Shown here piece after piece: positions 7,652-14,196 of a stretch of 64,000 nucleotides of DNA. How positions within the stretch are numbered: position 1 is the stretch's first letter; every line of letters starts with the position of its first letter. Made by a program: the position numbers and the translations under genes. The stretch spans positions 248,001 to 312,000 of the forward strand of contig NZ_QZXA01000001.1 of NCBI RefSeq assembly GCF_003601985.1. Reading direction: 5' to 3'. Below the pieces are notes generated by a model. The model ran no database searches and was not told where the DNA came from. It saw nothing but the letters and a program-made list of their open reading frames with translations. Source of the DNA: Mesorhizobium jarvisii (lineage in GTDB: Bacteria; Pseudomonadota; Alphaproteobacteria; Rhizobiales; Rhizobiaceae).

Positions 7652-8295
7652 GCGCGCCAATGCTCGGCAACCCATGGCAACCGGACATATTGCGACGGGT
7701 CGCGCCAGCCGGGAAAGCACACCACTTTGGCATCCGCCGGCAGCGCCTCGCCCTTCGGCCAGCCGCGCTTCTGGAAGGCGTACACGCCGCTCTCCTTGCC
7801 GCATTGCCATCCGGCGGCATCAGGGATCATGTCGGCCAGCCACGCTTGGTCATCGGGGAACGAAAAGTACGGCACCTTCGCGGCCAGTTCCGGGGAAAAC
7901 TCCTGCCATACATCCGGTCGGTAGCCGGCCTGAAGCATCCAAAGCGAGCCATTGAACGGGCAAGGATTGACCGCGTTGGCGCCCTGCAGGATGACGAAGG
8001 GCTCCGGCCGGTCGAACAGTTCATCCAGCGAGCCGGTGACAATCAGGTCGAGGTCCATGCAGACGATGCGGTCGCCTTCCTGAAAACCAAAAGCCTTCTG
8101 GAAAACGGTATCGAAAAGCCGGAGGCGCGCAAAGCAGCCTTTCATTTCGGCGAGGTGAATGTCCTGCGGGCCGGGAGAGAACACCCGGAACTCATGATCC
8201 TGCTTCAGGTGCCTCGCGACGCCAGCGCGAAGCCGATCGACATAGATCCAGTCGTATTTCGTGCCCCAGAGCCAAGTCGAGACTATGAGCGCCAT
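7648..8295 (-). CDS. GT-A-type glycosyltransferase with DLD motif
   Basis: This 215-residue protein begins ALIVSTWLWGTKYDWIYVDR and has the catalytic strand RIVCMDLDLIVTGSLDEL near residue 80, a classic Asp-X-Asp of GT8-like enzymes. NPCPFNGSLWML follows as the acceptor-side segment. It is about the length of compact phage-borne GT-A enzymes. It is coupled downstream to the acyltransferase (4 bp) and overlaps the upstream methyltransferase by 13 bp. Donor and acceptor are unknown. Confidence 0.75.
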   Translation of the reverse strand: MALIVSTWLWGTKYDWIYVDRLRAGVARHLKQDHEFRVFSPGPQDIHLAEMKGCFARLRLFDTVFQKAFGFQEGDRIVCMDLDLIVTGSLDELFDRPEPFVILQGANAVNPCPFNGSLWMLQAGYRPDVWQEFSPELAAKVPYFSFPDDQAWLADMIPDAAGWQCGKESGVYAFQKRGWPKGEALPADAKVVCFPGWRDPSQYVRLPWVAEHWRA

Positions 8296-8846
8296 AAGAC
8301 GCCAATCCCGTTGTTCTTGCCGGTCGGGCAGAAGCGAAATTCCTCGACGCGCTTCCGTGCGAACTTAATGACGTGCCAGAATTCGGGAACGTCAATACGG
8401 ACGCCCTCTTTCCAGTCCGGCGCACGATGCCATGCGATGTCATGGAACGCCACGATCTTGCCGATAGACCCGTAGTTTTCCCAATCCTTCCACAGGTAAG
8501 GCGTCGTATGGTTGGCGTCGATGAACACGGCGTCGAACGGCCCGAGCGCCCGCACCTGCGCGATGACATCCGGCGCCGTGCTGTCGCCCCAGATCAGGTG
8601 CGTATCGTAGCCTTTCAGGCGAAGCTTGGAGACCGTCGCTTTCAATTCGGCTTCGCTCTGTGGCCATGCCCGCGTGCCCCGTGGAAGATCCACCGAGACC
8701 ACCCGCGACCCTACCGGCATCGCGCTTGCGAGACGTTCCAGCGAACCGCCGAACTTGGAGCCTATCTCGAGGAAGGATTTGACGCCCTCTTTGCGGAAGA
8801 CCTCGGCGAGCGCGTCGATCTCGGCGGCAACTTGCATGATGGTCAT
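8283..8846 (-). CDS. SAM-dependent methyltransferase (CmcI/TylF-like)
   Basis: This 187-residue protein has the Rossmann methyltransferase motif I (FLEIGSKFGGSLERLA) near residue 26, motif II acidic strand (VVSVDLPRG), and a metal-site-like FDAVFIDANHTTPY with a later IVAFHDIAWH. This resembles the CmcI/cephalosporin-hydroxylase-like methyltransferases often found in glycan clusters. Start ATG 8846 overlaps the next methyltransferase's stop by 4 bp; the longer frame is the neighbour's shadow. Probable role: methylation of a sugar in the cassette product. Confidence 0.75.
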   Translation of the reverse strand: MTIMQVAAEIDALAEVFRKEGVKSFLEIGSKFGGSLERLASAMPVGSRVVSVDLPRGTRAWPQSEAELKATVSKLRLKGYDTHLIWGDSTAPDVIAQVRALGPFDAVFIDANHTTPYLWKDWENYGSIGKIVAFHDIAWHRAPDWKEGVRIDVPEFWHVIKFARKRVEEFRFCPTGKNNGIGVLWRS

Positions 8847-9430
8847 GTGCGCGCCCAGATCGCTGCAACGCCGAGCTCGGCAGAGATGTAGGACGTGTGG
8901 ATGCGGATCAGACCGACCTGCTTGAGGTCGCTGTCGAGGTTGCTGATCTCCTCGTCGTTCTCCTCCGGCTTGTCCGACGTCCCGCGCCAAGCGAAGTATC
9001 CCTTCGTCCACTTGCCGAAATGCTGCATCAGCGCCGTCAGGTCCGCCGGATTCATGATGCGCTTGAGCTTGTGATAGGTGGCGAGGCAGAGCGTGAAATC
9101 ATACTGCTGCCCGACGAAGGCCGACAGCGCCGCCGGGCCCCTTGTCAGGTCTACCACCTCGAACCGGCTTTCAGTAGAGCGCAGATCGGCGAAGACCTCG
9201 CGCGCCGTGTTGATGCCTTCAGGGAAGATGTCGCAGCCATGAACCACCGTCGCGCCATTGTTGGCGAACTCGAACCCGACCAGCCCGCGGTTGCAGCCGA
9301 TATCGAACACCGACTTGCCCTTGGCGCGCAGCAGCAGGTCGACCATGCCATCCATGCGGATATCGTGGTACCCGGCGACGCGACGCTGGACGGTGTACTT
9401 GGCCCCGACGGGGGTAAACTTGTCGACCAT
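8843..9430 (-). CDS. SAM-dependent methyltransferase
   Basis: This 195-residue class I methyltransferase has motif I VFDIGCNRGLVGFEFANNG at about residue 41, motif II (VVHGCDIFPEG) and a motif IV-like YDFTLCLATYHKL. It directly abuts the GT9 gene upstream (0-bp gap) and overlaps the second methyltransferase downstream by 4 bp. Two adjacent methyltransferases with an acyltransferase and several glycosyltransferases point to a modified oligosaccharide rather than DNA methylation; no DNA-methylase DPPY/NPPF motif is visible. Confidence 0.75.
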   Translation of the reverse strand: MVDKFTPVGAKYTVQRRVAGYHDIRMDGMVDLLLRAKGKSVFDIGCNRGLVGFEFANNGATVVHGCDIFPEGINTAREVFADLRSTESRFEVVDLTRGPAALSAFVGQQYDFTLCLATYHKLKRIMNPADLTALMQHFGKWTKGYFAWRGTSDKPEENDEEISNLDSDLKQVGLIRIHTSYISAELGVAAIWART

Positions 9431-10204
9431 TCAGAGCCTTTCCCGAGCCTCTTCGATGACTTCCTCGACGGAGATTGCCTCCATCGCCTTCCTGCAGTGC
9501 GAGCAGGGCTTCAGAGAGCCACAGGCCTCAGCACCACCGGTCAGGTTCGCGTGCGTCGTGTAGCCGGTCACAGATGGCGGAATGAAGCCACCGAACAGGA
9601 CAACCGCCGGAATGCCGACCGCGGCCGCCGCATGATGAAGACCGCCCTCAGAGCCGATGTAGATCGCCGCATGCGACAGCACCGCCACCGCATCGCGAAA
9701 GGACGTTGTCTTGAGCGCTGTCACACCGGCCAGCACCGGCGATCCCTTGTCGGACTGGAACTGCGCGACCTTGTGGCCCGCCGCCTTTAGCCGATCTGCC
9801 ACGGCCTGGAACTTTGCCCTGCCCCAATCCTTGTTGGCCGCTACCGACTTCCACGGCGCGCTTTGCGGCTCGATGATCACGAACCCCTTGCCGAATCTGG
9901 CCCCTGCCTTCCGCTCGGCATCATCAAAATACATCTCGCCGGGGATGGCGTGGAAATCCATGTTCCAGACCCAGCGGTCGCCGGCCTGCCGATTGTAGAG
10001 ACGATGACCCTTGTAGAACGGGATCCAGTCAATGCGATCGGCGCATTCAGACCCAGGAGCGACGATGTTCGGATTGCCGCGAAACACCTCGGCGCTGTGC
10101 TGGTCCCAGATGATCTTGATCCCGTTGCCGAAGGCGATGCGCCGGCCGCGCGCCGCGGCACCCTTGGCCAAGCCGGAGCCGAGGAGTTGGTCGCCGAAGC
10201 CCAT
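9431..10204 (-). CDS. Glycosyltransferase family 9-like (heptosyltransferase fold)
   Basis: This 257-residue protein has the GT9 donor-site signature AAIYIGSEGGLHHAAAAVG followed by IPAVVLFGG near residues 183-210, as in ADP-heptose:LPS heptosyltransferases. The C-terminal cysteines (EACGSLKPCSHC) are a small cluster not needed for catalysis in LPS enzymes. It is shorter than WaaC/WaaF (about 320-350), as phage-borne homologues often are. It lies between a small membrane protein and a methyltransferase with no intergenic space. Confidence 0.75.
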   Translation of the reverse strand: MGFGDQLLGSGLAKGAAARGRRIAFGNGIKIIWDQHSAEVFRGNPNIVAPGSECADRIDWIPFYKGHRLYNRQAGDRWVWNMDFHAIPGEMYFDDAERKAGARFGKGFVIIEPQSAPWKSVAANKDWGRAKFQAVADRLKAAGHKVAQFQSDKGSPVLAGVTALKTTSFRDAVAVLSHAAIYIGSEGGLHHAAAAVGIPAVVLFGGFIPPSVTGYTTHANLTGGAEACGSLKPCSHCRKAMEAISVEEVIEEARERL

Positions 10205-10531
10205 TTAAGAGCCCATCGAGGCAACTGCAAATAGCCCTGCGACGATGAACAACGAAATCAAGATGACGATAGCTATCGGGAAACCGACGCCGTAAATTGG
10301 GTTTGCCGAAGCATTGAGCATTGCCGTCCGCTCTGGATGCGGGCCCCACTGATGGTCCGGTTCGCCAGCGAACAGATGAACTTCCAAATCGTAGGTTTCC
10401 GGATCGGGCAGTAGATCGACATTCATGAGGCCAGCGCGTTCAACTGCATACCTCTTGCCGGCGATGACGACCTTCAGTTCGCAGCCGCCATCCTCGGCAG
10501 ACAGAGTTGCAAGAAATTCCTCAACAGTCAC
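10205..10531 (-). CDS. Small protein with C-terminal membrane anchor
   Basis: This 108-residue protein has a soluble N-terminal part (TVEEFLATLSAEDGGCELKV) and one hydrophobic segment near the C-terminus (FPIAIVILISLFIVAGLFAV). I start it at GTG 10531, which overlaps the upstream glycosyltransferase stop as GTGA; the longer frame to 10672 is shadow. It abuts the GT9 gene with no gap. A membrane anchor inside the sugar cassette could hold the enzymes at the inner membrane, but no family is recognised. Confidence 0.6.
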   Translation of the reverse strand: MTVEEFLATLSAEDGGCELKVVIAGKRYAVERAGLMNVDLLPDPETYDLEVHLFAGEPDHQWGPHPERTAMLNASANPIYGVGFPIAIVILISLFIVAGLFAVASMGS

Positions 10532-11235
10532 GCTGCCCACCTCGCCAGTTCTGCACGCCATTCGTCGGCGTATTCGCAATCCTCGTAGCCCGCCATTGCC
10601 GGCGTGCCATCTGTGAAATGCACGATCGCCGGGTCGATCGCCGGGTCGGAATGGCCGACCAGATAGTTCCATTTCGGATCGAGCGCGCCGATCTCCTCGT
10701 CCTTGAGCCAGCAGAAGGCATGCAGATCGCGGCCGGGTACCGAGTTGACCAGTTCCGGCGTCAGTTTCTGGTTAGCCGGGTGGTCGCAGTTGAACAGCAT
10801 CACGCTCGACCAGTTCTTGCGCGGGTACCGGGTCTGGGCCTGCCCGTCCATTTTGGTGGTCGCCGTCGGCTGGTGATCGTGCTTCACCACCATGACGGCC
10901 TTGTCGGAGTCGGCCGATTTGAACAACGCCAGCAGATCGCGGCGCACCAGCATGTCGGCGTCGATGAACAGCGCCCATCCTGTCTTGGCCAGACGAGGCA
11001 CCATGAAGCGGCTGCAGGCGAATTCCGTGCTCATCGGAGCATCGGAGATATCATCCCACAAACGCCCGTCCTTGCGGCTCGTTGGCCGGGTGTATAGCCC
11101 CCCGGTTCGAAGATCCGTCAGCACCACGCCGCGCACCGGTATCGGGGTGATGAGATGCCGGTTGATGGAATGACGCGCCACCGCGAATGCGTCGGCCTCA
11201 CGCGGATCGAAGCCGACCCAGATCGATTGTTTCAT
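10528..11235 (-). CDS. GT-A-type glycosyltransferase with DAD motif
   Basis: This 235-residue protein has the GT8-like N-terminus IWVGFDPREADAFAVARHS, the donor/metal strand WALFIDADMLVRRDLLAL near residue 88, and NWSSVMLFNCDH later. It is a clean Asp-X-Asp GT-A enzyme of a type widespread in tailed-phage genomes. The start ATG 11235 (MKQS) overlaps the DUF115-like stop by 4 bp, so I prefer it to the ATG 6 bp further upstream. Confidence 0.8.
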   Translation of the reverse strand: MKQSIWVGFDPREADAFAVARHSINRHLITPIPVRGVVLTDLRTGGLYTRPTSRKDGRLWDDISDAPMSTEFACSRFMVPRLAKTGWALFIDADMLVRRDLLALFKSADSDKAVMVVKHDHQPTATTKMDGQAQTRYPRKNWSSVMLFNCDHPANQKLTPELVNSVPGRDLHAFCWLKDEEIGALDPKWNYLVGHSDPAIDPAIVHFTDGTPAMAGYEDCEYADEWRAELARWAA

Positions 11236-11717
11236 TGCCATTCTGCGAGCATGTCCTCGATCGAGCGGCGCGGGAAACAGCGCATCGCCGAGCCCTGAAA
11301 CGTATTGATGACTTGAACGCCCATTGCAGACAGCACCGGCGCGGCTTTGTCGAAAGCCTCGATCCAGCGGCGAAAGTTGGATTCGTTCGGGTTATTGGCG
11401 CCGTGCCAGGTATTGCGGCCGTACCAGTGGATACCGTTGCGATCAGTCATGTCGAAGCCGACGAGAAGGATTCTCTTGGCCCCGAATTGAACCGCCAGAT
11501 TGAGCGCCTGGAACCCGCTGTTCCCGCCGGCCCCGACCGTGCCGATTTTCATCTGCAGATCATCGAGATAGCGATTGCCACCACTGGCCGCGATCTTCAC
11601 CCGGCGAATGTCGGGAAACCCTTCAAGGCCATTGCTGGCCCAGCAGATTTTCAGGCCGTGGAAGTCGGGAAGGCCCTTGCGGTGCTTCCACCATGGCCCG
11701 TCGCAGCCGTAGACCAC
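11232..11717 (-). CDS. DUF115-like Rossmann protein, true start unclear
   Basis: The 161-residue frame from GTG 11717 contains GGNSGFQALNLAVQFGAKRI followed by LLVGFDM, a Rossmann/DUF115-type core known from phage proteins near glycosyltransferases and from flagellin-glycosylation (Maf-like) enzymes. The same frame stays open and coding-like upstream to about 11855 (SWPDWRGRTV, then AIIASGPSAKT, a canonical first strand and glycine loop), but no ATG, GTG, TTG or CTG occurs there. The real N-terminus is therefore probably encoded upstream and reached by a non-standard start or a frameshift, or the gene is damaged. Confidence 0.6.
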   Translation of the reverse strand: MVYGCDGPWWKHRKGLPDFHGLKICWASNGLEGFPDIRRVKIAASGGNRYLDDLQMKIGTVGAGGNSGFQALNLAVQFGAKRILLVGFDMTDRNGIHWYGRNTWHGANNPNESNFRRWIEAFDKAAPVLSAMGVQVINTFQGSAMRCFPRRSIEDMLAEWQ

Positions 11718-11818
11718 ATCCGCCCATGGGCAGAGGTCGACGGTTTCCTTGATGGCGATGACCCGCGCCTTGTCCCGAAGCGCCTCGATATTCGATGTCT
11801 TGGCCGATGGCCCAGATG

Positions 11819-12142
11819 CTATGATTGCGACGGTTCGTCCTCGCCAGTCGGGCCAGGATAGCTCATTGGTCTGACCGCGGTTGTCTCTTCCGCCGTCATG
11901 TCGCGGCGAAGGTAAGCCCGCTTCGGCTTTGGGGTTTCGTCGACTTCGACCACCTCCGGCTTTGCTTTCTTCGGCGGGTCGACATGGGCGGGCTTTGCCA
12001 TCTCGGTGGCGCGCATCGCCTTGTGGCGGCGCTCCAGGCGTTCTGCATCGCGCTCATTGGCGACATCGAACGTCTCGCCGGCCTTATATTCCTTGCCGTG
12101 ATCGCCGTGATAATAGAGCCGCTGCGCAATCATCTTGACCAT
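11819..12142 (-). CDS. Small phage protein downstream of the capsid gene
   Basis: This 107-residue protein starts IAQRLYYHGDHGKEYKAGET, a compact beta motif seen in small phage proteins encoded near capsid genes, followed by an Arg/Glu helix and a Lys/Pro-rich tail. The start ATG 12142 has a good GGAG ribosome site. It lies just after a terminator-like hairpin, so it may have its own promoter or need read-through from the capsid gene. Its tail overlaps the probable N-terminal coding part of the DUF115-like gene. Confidence 0.6.
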   Translation of the reverse strand: MVKMIAQRLYYHGDHGKEYKAGETFDVANERDAERLERRHKAMRATEMAKPAHVDPPKKAKPEVVEVDETPKPKRAYLRRDMTAEETTAVRPMSYPGPTGEDEPSQS

Positions 12143-12154
12143 TGGGGATTCTCC

Positions 12155-12192
12155 TCAAAAAGAGAAACCCGCCGAACCGAAGCCCGGCGGGT
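12155..12192 (-). terminator. Terminator-like hairpin after the capsid gene
   Basis: A perfect 8-bp GC-rich stem (ACCCGCCG at 12167-12174, CGGCGGGT at 12185-12192) is followed on the minus strand by a T-rich run reading TTTCTCTTTTT. It sits between the capsid stop and the next late gene. It would lower expression of everything downstream relative to capsid protein, a common way to make capsid protein in excess. Confidence 0.65.
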
Positions 12193-12204
12193 CTATTGTT
12201 CCGA

Positions 12205-14172
12205 TCAGCCGTAGTTGCCGCCAGTGATGTACTGGACGGCGCCGGTACGGGCCTTGACCCAAGTGACATAACGCTCGCAGCGGATGCCGACGAGGTTGTT
12301 CTGCCACAGGGACACGAGCTGCGTGGAAGCGGTGACTGGAGAATCCGGCGCGCTGTCGGTCTGGATCGAAGCTTCGGTCGAGACATCGACTTCCACGCCA
12401 CCATCGTCGGCGATCAGGATGCTGTTCGCAGCCAGCGCGACGATGATACGGCCATCCGCCGGCGAACCGCCGTTGGCCGCGACGTTTTCGGAGGTGACCA
12501 CCGGAACGCCTTCGATGAAGCCGCCGTCCTTGTTGATGTCGGGGAACTCGCGCCCACCGAAATCGTTGCGGAGCAGAGCAAGGCGAAGAGCCTGCGTCTG
12601 GCTCATGACGATGACCAGATCATCCAGAGTGTAGTTCGACGCCGTGTAGAGCGCCAGGAGGCGGCCAAAGTCGGCGCGGAATGCGTCGGCCGTGATGCCG
12701 CTGGCCGTGATCGGCGTTGCAGTGTTGGTGATGGATGCCGGGGAAACACCGGTAACGACAGCCTTCGACGGATCGAGGAAGTCGTTGTCCATCAGCTTGA
12801 TGATCGCCTTGGTCAGCGAGTTGATCATCACGGCTTCAGCGCTCGGCTGCGAAAACCGGAGCAGTTCCTGGGTCAGGAACGTGATGCCGGCGATCTTGTT
12901 GAAGTCGAGCGTAACGGTGGCGAGCGCGCCCGCGCTGACTGGCTTGGGCGAACCCTGTCCGACCCAGTAACCGGTGGTCTCTCCGGTCTCGCTCGGCACC
13001 TTCACGTTGAAGGGGACGGCACGCAGGCCGGGGATGCGACCGATAAGGGTCTTGGGGCGAAGCAGTTCGAGAAACTCGTTCTGCAGGTTGTTGTAGGTCA
13101 CCAGCGGGCCGGCCCATGCCGAATCCGTGGTCGATGCCGCCGCAACCGCCGCTTTGATGACATGCTTCGGCGTCTTCAGGAGTTCGGCGAGTTCGCTGCC
13201 CCATCCGCGCGAAATGGCGATGTCATACGGCGAGCAGCCGTCTTCCTTGGCCATGAAGCGGGCCGAGAGCAGGCGAACGAAGCCGGTGCCCTTGGGTGCG
13301 TTCTGCTTGACCTGGATGATGCCGGGCTGGCGCGAGCGAGTGCCTTCGGCTTCGCTGGAACCGCCAACCGCCTTGGCCGTTGCGATCACGTTCTTTTCCC
13401 GCTCACGAAGGCGGCCGAGATGCTCGTCGATCTCCTTCACTTCGCCCGAGAGCGTGTCGTAGGTTTCCTTCTGCTCGGCGTCGAGGGTCTCACCCTTTTC
13501 GGCCGCGCCGTCCATGATCTTGTCCATGTCGGCGGACTTCGCCTGACGCGTGGCTTCAAATGCGGAGATCTGCTCCGCGATGGTCTGTTTCATTTTCGTG
13601 CCCTCCTTGGGCAAAGATTTCACGGTTGTGGTGGGTTTTTCCCGTGTCGCCGGGGGAGGAACAGGCCGACCTTCGCCATCCGAAATGCCTGTCGCGGCGC
13701 GGATTTTGGTGTCGATCGACTTGATTTGAGAAATGGTGGCGTCGGCGTTGGCCGGAATCGTCACCAGTGAAAGTTCCATGACTTCACTGGAAATGAAGCG
13801 GACGCCGCCCGTGCCCTCGATGAAAGCGTACTCGATGGCGCGGAATCCGATGGAAACTGCCGAAACCAAGCCCGCTTTCACAGACTGCCAAGCCTCGTCG
13901 ACGCGATCCTTCAGCGTGCCTGGCTCGGTGATCTGTGCCAGCTTCGCCTCGAACGTGATGCCGTTCTTGGTTGGCTTATCGAACTTGACGGTGCCGACCG
14001 GCTTGTCCGACTGGTGCTGCCAAAGCAGCGGCATCGGGTTCTTGAACTCGACGCCCATCGGCTCGACGATATCGCCCATCCGATCCGGCGTCGGAGTCGT
14101 GGCCGTGCCGCGGATAATACGGTTCTCGGTGTCGACGCTCTTAACGTCGAGCACGGAATAGGCTCGGTTCAT
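12205..14172 (-). CDS. Fused prohead protease and major capsid protein (HK97 type)
   Basis: This 655-residue protein joins two modules usually encoded separately. Residues about 1-150 are the U35/S78 prohead protease (RIIRGTATTPTPDRMGDIV; LLWQHQSDKPVG with the likely catalytic His; GLVSAVSIGF with the likely Ser). A helical, Lys/Glu-rich scaffold-like delta region spans about 190-300, and the remainder is an HK97-fold capsid (TLIGRIPGLRAVPFNVKVP; WVGQGSPKPVS; VVMSQTQALRLALL). Self-cleavage would release the capsid part. The protease-capsid fusion is known in other phages. TerL lies 24 bp upstream. Confidence 0.92.
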   Translation of the reverse strand: MNRAYSVLDVKSVDTENRIIRGTATTPTPDRMGDIVEPMGVEFKNPMPLLWQHQSDKPVGTVKFDKPTKNGITFEAKLAQITEPGTLKDRVDEAWQSVKAGLVSAVSIGFRAIEYAFIEGTGGVRFISSEVMELSLVTIPANADATISQIKSIDTKIRAATGISDGEGRPVPPPATREKPTTTVKSLPKEGTKMKQTIAEQISAFEATRQAKSADMDKIMDGAAEKGETLDAEQKETYDTLSGEVKEIDEHLGRLREREKNVIATAKAVGGSSEAEGTRSRQPGIIQVKQNAPKGTGFVRLLSARFMAKEDGCSPYDIAISRGWGSELAELLKTPKHVIKAAVAAASTTDSAWAGPLVTYNNLQNEFLELLRPKTLIGRIPGLRAVPFNVKVPSETGETTGYWVGQGSPKPVSAGALATVTLDFNKIAGITFLTQELLRFSQPSAEAVMINSLTKAIIKLMDNDFLDPSKAVVTGVSPASITNTATPITASGITADAFRADFGRLLALYTASNYTLDDLVIVMSQTQALRLALLRNDFGGREFPDINKDGGFIEGVPVVTSENVAANGGSPADGRIIVALAANSILIADDGGVEVDVSTEASIQTDSAPDSPVTASTQLVSLWQNNLVGIRCERYVTWVKARTGAVQYITGGNYG

Positions 14173-14196
14173 GGTGGTGGTCCTGTTAAGGCCGCG

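Noticed and set aside
8843..9430. DNA-modification methyltransferase for restriction evasion
   Set aside because: No DPPY/NPPF-type or cytosine-methylase Pro-Cys motif is present; the glycan-cluster context fits a small-molecule or sugar methylase better.
11927..11933. CCCAAAG slippery heptamer (minus strand) in frame before the DUF115-like gene
   Set aside because: A -1 shift here would join the two genes, but the upstream gene continues with coding-like sequence for about 25 codons in the original frame, and no clear downstream pseudoknot or stimulator was seen.
12142..13770. Long rightward frame of 542 codons opposite the capsid gene
   Set aside because: It is antisense to the protease-capsid gene, has low-complexity Arg/Asp/Val composition and no domain; a GC-rich shadow frame.
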